Source of the DNA: Neisseriaceae bacterium
Lineage (GTDB): Bacteria; Pseudomonadota; Gammaproteobacteria; Burkholderiales; Neisseriaceae
Length of the DNA stretch: 5,142 bases
Reading direction: 5' to 3'
Assembly (NCBI GenBank): GCA_030151665.1
Contig: JASLDB010000138.1
Span: forward strand, 1-5,142
This document shows positions 1 to 5,142 of this stretch, one piece after another. Both the position numbers and the translations under genes were made by a program. Below the pieces are notes generated by a model. It saw only the letters and a list, made by a program, of their open reading frames with translations. It was not told the origin of the DNA and searched no databases. Every line of letters begins with the position of its first letter. Position 1 is the stretch's first letter.

Positions 1-200
1 GGGAGTTTTCAGGTCATGTTATGATGTTCCAACATGATGAGCATCGAAACTACCAAGTCAGTGAAAGCTTTGATGCGTTTTTAAACTTACTTGCCAATTA
101 CCCCGCAGATTTAATACAGCGGTGTGGTGGGCATTTTTATTACGACATGATTGCTTATGGTGACAGCAAGCAATATATTCCGTTATCTGAACCCTATTAA
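1..200 (+). CDS. SMI1/KNR4 (SUKH)-like protein, C-terminal fragment
   Basis: This is an open frame entering from the left edge, with codons starting at base 3, and it ends at TAA 198-200. It encodes about 65 residues. The order is a short hydrophobic strand (GHVMMFQHDEH), then an amphipathic helix (VSESFDAFLNLLANYP), then a tail ending YIPLSEPY. A strand with an Asp/His-rich turn followed by 'xxSFxxFLxxL' is the usual ending of SMI1/KNR4 (SUKH) domains. In bacteria these are often immunity proteins for polymorphic or contact-dependent toxins, but many have no known partner. The conserved N-terminal half lies outside the window, so the assignment rests on the ending only. No toxin gene is visible downstream. 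The next gene is the pilin-like protein 80 bases away on the same strand. A family of small uncharacterised proteins with a similar fold is the main alternative. Confidence 0.5.
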   Translation, partial: EFSGHVMMFQHDEHRNYQVSESFDAFLNLLANYPADLIQRCGGHFYYDMIAYGDSKQYIPLSEPY

Positions 201-212
201 AGTCTAATCACC

Positions 213-248
213 ATGGATGATGATTATGACGATGATAACGAAGATTAA
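213..248 (+). other. Acidic in-frame codon run after the SUKH-like stop
   Basis: Four codons after the TAA of the preceding gene, and in the same frame, lies ATG followed by ten codons reading MDDDYDDDNED, then TAA. The segment is almost entirely Asp, Glu and Asn. It could be the former acidic tail of the upstream protein, cut off by the TAA at 198-200, or a chance product of a GAT-rich stretch. I see no good ribosome binding site for it, so I do not call it a gene. Confidence 0.35.
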
Positions 249-271
249 AACACCAATATGCCCTCAAAAAT

Positions 272-277
272 GGATAG
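272..277 (+). promoter_or_regulatory. Weak Shine-Dalgarno before the pilin-like gene
   Basis: The sequence GGATAG ends three bases before the ATG at 281 and gives a weak, closely spaced match to the Shine-Dalgarno core. It supports ATG 281 as the start, as does the family-typical MKSLQK beginning. I found no convincing sigma-70 or sigma-54 promoter between 201 and 280, so the gene may be read through from upstream or be poorly expressed. Confidence 0.35.
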
Positions 278-280
278 AAA

Positions 281-817
281 ATGAAATCATTACAAAAAAT
301 TTATATACTCATCCAGTTGATGGCTGTTACAACCACCACATATGCCATACCCACTGACATATTTTCAATTTACCCAGATTATGTTTCTAAATCGCAAGTG
401 ATGCGTGTATATGGGGAGATGTCAGCTGCTAAAACTGCAATAGACGCAGCTTTATTTGAAGGCCTGCAACCTGTATTGGGTAAAGTGGATGAGAGCGACC
501 ATACCAAAGAAAATATTGGTTTAACAAAGGATAAAAAACCTTTGGCTGCTGGGACACAATCCACACGAATCCATTCTCTTCTCATCTCAAAAATGAATCT
601 TTCTGTCCGCACGGGTGCTGCAATAACCCAGCCAGCAAAAGCACAAGAATGGACGCTTGTCGCCACATTGGGCAAAGAAGCTAACATGAATATTGCAGGG
701 GCAATGCTACAACTTGACCGTGATGAAGAAGGTATTTGGACTTGTACTGTCAAAAAAGGTGGTGCAACACATTTTAAAGCCAAGTACGTCCCATCTAACT
801 GTTCTTTCGTTAAATAA
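281..817 (+). CDS. Type IVa pilin-like protein with degenerate prepilin signal
   Basis: The 178-residue protein has the length and layout of a type IVa major pilin. Residues 33-39 (DYVSKSQ) match the usual end of the N-terminal helix motif, followed by a helix (VMRVYGEMSAAKTAIDAALFEG), ENIGLT, an 'IAGAMLQLDRDEEGIWTCTV' strand region and the ending KYVPSNC. Cys155 and Cys174 are placed to form the pilin disulfide loop. The N-terminus is abnormal. Canonical pilins of this type begin MKSLQKGFTLIELM, and this one begins MKSLQKIYILIQLM. The Gly at -1 for prepilin peptidase is Ile7, Phe+1 is Tyr8, Glu+5 is Gln12, and the hydrophobic helix is interrupted by TTTTYA. The register of residues 33-39 is unchanged, so substitutions rather than a net indel explain this. 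Reading the other two frames does not restore the motif. It may be a decayed pilin, a silent sequence donor, or a protein now exported by a Sec-type signal (possible cleavage after Ala22). Pilin ancestry is secure; present function is not. Confidence 0.8.
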   Translation: MKSLQKIYILIQLMAVTTTTYAIPTDIFSIYPDYVSKSQVMRVYGEMSAAKTAIDAALFEGLQPVLGKVDESDHTKENIGLTKDKKPLAAGTQSTRIHSLLISKMNLSVRTGAAITQPAKAQEWTLVATLGKEANMNIAGAMLQLDRDEEGIWTCTVKKGGATHFKAKYVPSNCSFVK

Positions 818-844
818 AGCAATCTCTTGCCCAACATCAGTTTG

Positions 845-902
845 GGTTGGGGTATGGCACACTCCAATCAGCAACCTTGATCCATTTTTTCTTTAAAAAA
901 TG
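845..902 (+). terminator. Possible terminator after the pilin-like gene
   Basis: Bases 845-853 can pair with 861-869, a nine-pair stem containing two G-U pairs around a 7-base loop. A run of six T lies at 885-890. The T-run is about 15 bases from the stem, too far for a textbook intrinsic terminator. The T-run is itself the left arm of a perfect 8-bp AT-rich inverted repeat, CATTTTTT-CTTT-AAAAAATG (883-902). Position after the stop codon and before a promoter-like region favours a terminator, but the structure is weak. Confidence 0.3.
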
Positions 903-1017
903 CCTATCATTTCTTATGCGCTATTCTAATCAACTGATGACAATGAAATTTAACAATCCCCATACTTCAAAAATAGCGTCCATTCTTGACAGTAAGCCGG
1001 TGGAATAAGCCGATAAA

Positions 1018-1046
1018 CAGACGTTCTGGTAAAAATCAGCTAAAAT
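1018..1046 (+). promoter_or_regulatory. Candidate sigma-70 promoter for smc
   Basis: TAAAAT at 1041-1046 matches the -10 consensus at five of six positions. Seventeen bases upstream is CAGACG (1018-1023), a poor -35 keeping the central GAC. Initiation would fall near 1053 and give a leader of about 30 bases. A perfect TTGACA lies further upstream at 986-991, but only a weak GATAAA with a 20-base spacer follows it. The smc-bioA pair probably starts here, inferred from position and from the -10 match. Confidence 0.4.
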
Positions 1047-1082
1047 ACAGCCCTTGTTATCCTTTTTGTTATATTGGTTTTT

Positions 1083-4000
1083 ATGCGCCTAACCCACATT
1101 AAGCTTGCTGGCTTTAAATCCTTTGTTGACCCCACTACTCTCAATGTCCCCGGGCAATTGGTTGCTGTTATTGGCCCCAATGGTTGTGGCAAGAGCAATG
1201 TTATTGATGCTGTGCGTTGGGTATTGGGTGAAGCCTCTGCCAAGCAGTTACGTGGTGAGAGCATGCAAGATGTGATTTTTAATGGTGCCAATACCCGAAA
1301 ACCCGCAGCCAAAGCCTCTGTTGAATTGGTTTTTGACAATAGCGATGGCACTTTACAAGGCGCATGGGGGCAATACCAAGAGGTATCCATCAAACGTAGC
1401 CTCACCAGACAAGGCGATTCGACTTATTACATCAATAACCAAGTGGTGCGTCGCAAAGACATTACCGATTTATTTTTGGGCACGGGCGTGGGTGCTCGTG
1501 GTTATGCAGTTATTGAGCAAGGGATGATTTCCAAAATCATCGAAGCCAAACCAGAAGAGTTGCGCAGCTATTTAGAAGAAGCTGCTGGTGTTTCCAAATA
1601 CAAAGAAAGGCGCAAAGAAACGGCTTCGCGTTTAAAAGACACAGAAGAGCATTTACAGCGCTTGCAAGATATTCAGTCTGAACTAGACAAGCAAGTGAAT
1701 AAATTGGAAAAACAAGCCAGTACAGCCAATCATTATCAATCATTGCGCAATGAATTACACGAAAAACAAGATTGGTTGGATTATTTGCATTTACAAGATG
1801 CCAAGACCACTTACACCGCCAGCACAGATCAATTAGCACAAGAGCAATTGCTATTGGATCAATTGCAACAAGCCAATGAATCGGTTAATGAAGAAAGTTA
1901 CCAATTGCAGCTCAAAGAACGTGAGCAGCAAGAGAAAATTTTAGCGCACAACCAAAGCATTAGCACCTTAAAACAACAACAAGTTCGCTTAGAAGAACAA
2001 AGCAGTCAAAAAAAATGGCAAAAAAACCGTTTGGAAGAAGAAAAACAAAAACTGCAAACCCAAATATTGCAACTAACAGAATCTATTCAAACCGCACAAG
2101 ACAGTGAAGAGTCTTGGCAATTGATTTTAGAAGAAAAAGCCATGTTGCTAGAAGAATTGCAATTGGCAATGGCAACTTTACAAGACAGTACACATGAACT
2201 AGAAGATGCACTGATGCAGTTAGAACAGGCATTTAATCACCAACAACAAGAACACAGCCGCCTCAAACGTGAACATGCACTGCTGTCGCAAAATATGCAG
2301 TTTACAGAACAAAAGATTCAAACCAATCAAAATCAAATTAATGCCTTAAATACTGAAAAAAGCCAATTGGATTTGCCAAGCGAAGCGGCCATGGATGAAA
2401 AAAATCTCTTGGCACAAACGGCATTATTGGCAGTCGAAACCCTTGAAGCCAAAATGGCCGAAACCGAAGAGCAACAAGGGCAATTGCAAACGGCACTGCA
2501 ACACGCACAAGAAAATAGCCATGGTTTGATTAAAACCCAAGTGTCTCTTGAGGCACAATTGTCTAGTTTGAAGCAACAACGACAAAACATTGAAGCACAA
2601 CAAGCCAAAGAACAAGTGGCTTGGTTAAGTGATAGCCCAGTTTTGTGGGAAAGCATGCAAGTGGATGCACCATGGCAAAAAGTGGTGAGCATGGTATTGT
2701 CCAATCGCCTGTTTAGCCGTTTTTACCCACAAATGGATTGGCAAAACCACTCAGGCTCATTGCCTACCTTAATCGACAATGCCACCACCGTGGCTGCATT
2801 GCCCAATAGTCTGGCCAGCAAAGTTACTTTGCCAAAAGACTCCCCCTTTGCCAGTGCCATAGCATTGTGGTTAAACCCTTTTTTACTGTGTGATGATTTA
2901 GCCAGTGCGCTAACCCAACGTCAACAATTAACCCCTGAACAATGCTTTGTCAGCCAAGATGCTTGGCTAATCGACCTTGTCAGTGTTGAAGCACTGCACG
3001 AAGCCAATGCCCACGATGTGTTGGCATTGCAAGATCAAATCGATAATTTGCAAGAAGAACTCATGGTCTTGTCGCCACAATTGAGCCAAGCTGAAACCCA
3101 AGTTAGCCAATTAACACATGAACAAAATCAAGTGGCACAAACCTTGCAAACCATTCGCGCCGAACACAAAACCCAACAGGGTTTGGCTTATCAATTGCAA
3201 AGCGAAGCCAATGCGCTGGTGATGGCCACCAAAGAAAAACACAAACGCTTTACCCACATTGATCTGCAATTAACTGAATTGGCAGCCAATACTGAAAGCT
3301 TGTACCAATTGCAGCAAGAACAGCAAATGCGGCTAGAAACATTAAGCGAAGGCAGTGTTTCGCTTGAAGATGATTTTTTGGCATTAACCGAGCGCAGAGA
3401 AGCCCAACAACATGCGGTCAAACAACACCAATTGCAATTGTTAGAAGCCAATCGCCAAGTGGGATTGGAACAATTGGAATACCAAAAAAGCCAGCAACAA
3501 TGGCAACAAACCCAAGGGCAAATTCAGGCATGGCAAGAACAAATTGCCAATCACCACGAAGCATTGGGTGAATTAGCCATTAGCACTGAAACCCTATTGG
3601 CAGAAGATGAAGCATTGGCAGCTTTGGAAATGGTTAATGAACAACTGCAACAAAGTGCAGCATTGGGAAGTGAATTAAGCGAGGTTTTATTAACACTGCA
3701 ACAAGCCTTACAAGCTTGTCAAAGCCAACAACAAGCCTTGGCACAAAAATTACCAGATTGCCAACAAAGCATACAAGCGGGTTTGTTAAAACAGCAAGAA
3801 GCACAATTGGCCATGAACCGCTTCCAAGAAAACTTGGCTTCTCGACATGTTAATTTTGATTTATTTAAAGACAATAAAGCGCCAGCAGCCCCGAATCAAT
3901 TACTCGTTGATATTGCTACATTGACCAAGCAAATCCAGCGATTGGGCCCTGTGAATATGGCAGCACTAGATGAGTTGGTTGAAGCCAAAACCCGACAAGA

Positions 4001-4556
4001 GTATTACCAAACCCAATGCAGTGATATTCACAAAGCCATCGGCTTATTGAACGAAGCCATTGCCCAAATTGACTTGGAAACCAAAACCTTATTCTTGGCG
4101 ACGTTTGAAGAAGTCAATGGCAAAATGCAAAGCTTTTTCCCAACCTTGTTTGGTGGCGGTGAAGCCAAATTGCACTTGGTGGGTGATGATGTTTTGGATG
4201 CTGGTGTCAGCATTATGGCTCGCCCACCGGGCAAGAAAAACAGCACCATTTACCTGTTATCTGGTGGTGAGAAGGCCTTAACCGCAATGAGTTTGGTCTT
4301 TGCTTTGTTTAGCTTAAACCCTGCACCATTTTGCCTATTGGATGAAGTGGATGCTCCACTGGATGATGCCAATACCAGTCGTTTTTGTCGTTTGGTTGAA
4401 CAAATGAGTGATAAAACACAATTTTTATACATTTCTCACAATCGATTAACCATGGAAATGGCAGAACAGTTAATTGGTGTGACCATGCAAGAAAAAGGCG
4501 TGTCACGCATTGTGGATGTGGATATTAAACAAGCCATGAGCATGGCAGAAAGTTAA
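1083..4556 (+). CDS. smc: Chromosome segregation protein SMC
   Basis: This is a complete 1157-residue SMC, the usual length for bacterial SMC. SMC dimers, with ScpA and ScpB, form an ATP-driven ring that compacts and separates the chromosome. The N-terminal head has Walker A GPNGCGKS (31-38) and the Q-loop in YAVIEQGMIS (Gln146). A long Gln-, Leu- and Glu-rich coiled coil runs from about 165 to 510, a hinge from about 514 to 645, and the return coil to about 950. The C-terminal head begins near RLGPVNM (953-959) and holds the signature LLSGGEK (Ser1060), Walker B CLLDEVDAPLDD (Asp1087, Glu1088), the D-loop and the switch His1119 in YISHNRLTMEMA. All ATPase elements are intact. The hinge is clearly divergent. 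I chose ATG 1083 because MRLTHIKLAGFKSF is the family's normal start; an in-frame TTG at 1074 would add only three residues. There is no clear Shine-Dalgarno for either. bioA follows six bases after the stop. Confidence 0.97.
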   Translation: MRLTHIKLAGFKSFVDPTTLNVPGQLVAVIGPNGCGKSNVIDAVRWVLGEASAKQLRGESMQDVIFNGANTRKPAAKASVELVFDNSDGTLQGAWGQYQEVSIKRSLTRQGDSTYYINNQVVRRKDITDLFLGTGVGARGYAVIEQGMISKIIEAKPEELRSYLEEAAGVSKYKERRKETASRLKDTEEHLQRLQDIQSELDKQVNKLEKQASTANHYQSLRNELHEKQDWLDYLHLQDAKTTYTASTDQLAQEQLLLDQLQQANESVNEESYQLQLKEREQQEKILAHNQSISTLKQQQVRLEEQSSQKKWQKNRLEEEKQKLQTQILQLTESIQTAQDSEESWQLILEEKAMLLEELQLAMATLQDSTHELEDALMQLEQAFNHQQQEHSRLKREHALLSQNMQFTEQKIQTNQNQINALNTEKSQLDLPSEAAMDEKNLLAQTALLAVETLEAKMAETEEQQGQLQTALQHAQENSHGLIKTQVSLEAQLSSLKQQRQNIEAQQAKEQVAWLSDSPVLWESMQVDAPWQKVVSMVLSNRLFSRFYPQMDWQNHSGSLPTLIDNATTVAALPNSLASKVTLPKDSPFASAIALWLNPFLLCDDLASALTQRQQLTPEQCFVSQDAWLIDLVSVEALHEANAHDVLALQDQIDNLQEELMVLSPQLSQAETQVSQLTHEQNQVAQTLQTIRAEHKTQQGLAYQLQSEANALVMATKEKHKRFTHIDLQLTELAANTESLYQLQQEQQMRLETLSEGSVSLEDDFLALTERREAQQHAVKQHQLQLLEANRQVGLEQLEYQKSQQQWQQTQGQIQAWQEQIANHHEALGELAISTETLLAEDEALAALEMVNEQLQQSAALGSELSEVLLTLQQALQACQSQQQALAQKLPDCQQSIQAGLLKQQEAQLAMNRFQENLASRHVNFDLFKDNKAPAAPNQLLVDIATLTKQIQRLGPVNMAALDELVEAKTRQEYYQTQCSDIHKAIGLLNEAIAQIDLETKTLFLATFEEVNGKMQSFFPTLFGGGEAKLHLVGDDVLDAGVSIMARPPGKKNSTIYLLSGGEKALTAMSLVFALFSLNPAPFCLLDEVDAPLDDANTSRFCRLVEQMSDKTQFLYISHNRLTMEMAEQLIGVTMQEKGVSRIVDVDIKQAMSMAES

Positions 4557-4562
4557 CACACA

Positions 4563-5142
4563 ATGAACATGGATTTGTCGTTTGATGCCAAACACATTTG
4601 GCACCCTTATACCTCGATGACCCAGCCTTTGCCTTGCTACCCTGTTAGCCAAGCACATGATGTTTATTTACACTTGGAAGATGGGCAGCGATTAATTGAT
4701 GGCATGTCATCTTGGTGGGCGGCACAACATGGTTACAACCACCCTCGCCTAAACGATGCCATCGCCAAGCAATTACCCAAAATGTCGCATGTGATGTTTG
4801 GTGGCATTACCCATGAGCCTGCCATTGCCTTGTGCAAAAAACTGGTGGCATTAAGCCCAGATCATTTAGACCGTGTTTTTCTAGCCGACTCTGGCTCCGT
4901 GGCCGTCGAAGTTGCCTTAAAAATGGCCTTGCAATATTGGCACAGCCAAGGTGAAGCCAGACAAAAATTCTTAACCATTGCCCACAGCTACCATGGTGAT
5001 ACTTTTGGTGCCATGAGTGTGTGTGACCCAGACAATTCCATGCACACCCTATACAAAGGCTTTTTACCTGAGCACATTTTTGCCCCCGCTCCCCAAAGCC
5101 GTTTTGATGGTAAATTTATTGAAAATGACTTTACCGCTTTTA
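4563..5142 (+). CDS. bioA: Adenosylmethionine-8-amino-7-oxononanoate aminotransferase, 5' part
   Basis: The first 193 codons are present and the right edge cuts the gene; the family is normally about 430 residues. BioA is a cytoplasmic PLP enzyme that moves an amino group from S-adenosylmethionine to 7-keto-8-aminopelargonate, giving 7,8-diaminopelargonate in biotin synthesis. The sequence follows E. coli BioA closely: HIWHPYTSM (Tyr16 matching E. coli Tyr17), DGMSSWWAAQHGYNHP (Trp51 matching Trp52), MSHVMFGGITHEPA, LADSGSVAVEVA (phosphate-binding Gly111-Ser112) and YHGDTFGAMSVCDPDNSMH (Tyr143 matching Tyr144, which stacks on PLP). The catalytic lysine lies beyond the window. ATG 4563 gives an N-terminus of E. 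coli length; ATG 4569 is an alternative two codons in. The six-base gap after smc and the lack of a promoter or BirA-type operator there suggest co-transcription with smc, with translation perhaps coupled. Confidence 0.95.
   Translation, partial: MNMDLSFDAKHIWHPYTSMTQPLPCYPVSQAHDVYLHLEDGQRLIDGMSSWWAAQHGYNHPRLNDAIAKQLPKMSHVMFGGITHEPAIALCKKLVALSPDHLDRVFLADSGSVAVEVALKMALQYWHSQGEARQKFLTIAHSYHGDTFGAMSVCDPDNSMHTLYKGFLPEHIFAPAPQSRFDGKFIENDFTAF

Larger units (their letters stand above)
818..1082. other. Intergenic region between pilin-like gene and smc
   Basis: No supportable gene lies in these 265 bases. The left third holds hairpin-forming sequence and a T-run that may end the pilin-like transcript. 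The middle (about 903-985) is AT-rich and I see nothing in it. The right third holds a TTGACA hexamer (986-991), a TAAGCCG direct repeat (993-999 and 1006-1012) and a candidate -10 box just before smc. Confidence 0.6.

Noticed and set aside
300..376. Frameshift pair as the cause of the odd pilin N-terminus
   Set aside because: Reading this stretch in the other two forward frames does not give a GFTLIELM-type sequence, and the DYVSKSQ motif is in normal register, so substitutions fit better.
855..860. TGGCAC resembling the -24 element of a sigma-54 promoter, as seen before some pilin genes
   Set aside because: No matching -12 TTGCA/T element follows at the required spacing, and it lies after the pilin-like gene rather than before it.
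379..867. 162-codon open frame on the minus strand across the pilin-like gene
   Set aside because: It lies antisense to a clearly recognisable pilin-family protein, has no recognisable motifs, and its start lies in the downstream hairpin region. It is a shadow of the real gene.
1040..1405. 121-codon minus-strand open frame over the start of smc
   Set aside because: It overlaps the conserved Walker A region of SMC, and the peptide is low-complexity and unlike any family I know.
1675..1682. TCTGAA-like words (also at 186-191) as possible DNA uptake sequences
   Set aside because: Neither site extends to a known 10-12 base Neisseriaceae uptake sequence, and no longer shared word is seen in the intergenic regions.
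4060..4281. Plus-strand alternative-frame open frame within smc
   Set aside because: It lies wholly inside the conserved C-terminal SMC head and has no ribosome site or motif.

Overview
The window looks like chromosomal DNA of a moderately AT-rich Gram-negative proteobacterium. The SMC N-terminal head reads very much like the Neisseria-type protein, as far as I recall that family. The pilin-like protein resembles type IVa pilins of Neisseriaceae, Eikenella and Moraxella. A Neisseriales-like betaproteobacterium is my best guess, but this rests on remembered family patterns, and no classical Neisseria DNA uptake sequence is present.

All genes lie on the + strand. Bases 1-200 are the C-terminal end of a probable SMI1/KNR4 (SUKH) family protein. 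An in-frame run of acidic codons (213-248) follows its stop. Bases 281-817 encode a complete 178-residue type IVa pilin-like protein. Its globular part and C-terminal cysteine pair look normal, but its N-terminal prepilin signal and assembly helix are badly eroded, and this is the most unusual item here. Bases 818-1082 are intergenic and hold terminator-like structures, a candidate promoter and a short direct repeat. Bases 1083-4556 encode a complete SMC chromosome-condensation ATPase of 1157 residues. Six bases later comes the 5' part of bioA (biotin synthesis), cut by the right edge.

The right-hand part, smc-bioA, is ordinary core genome and is probably co-transcribed, although the two proteins share no pathway. 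The left part, a SUKH-like end plus a degenerate pilin, is accessory in character. I see no RNA gene, CRISPR array, insertion sequence or phage gene. The window offers no convincing new multi-gene system. The leads worth following are the altered pilin and the acidic tail beyond the SUKH stop.
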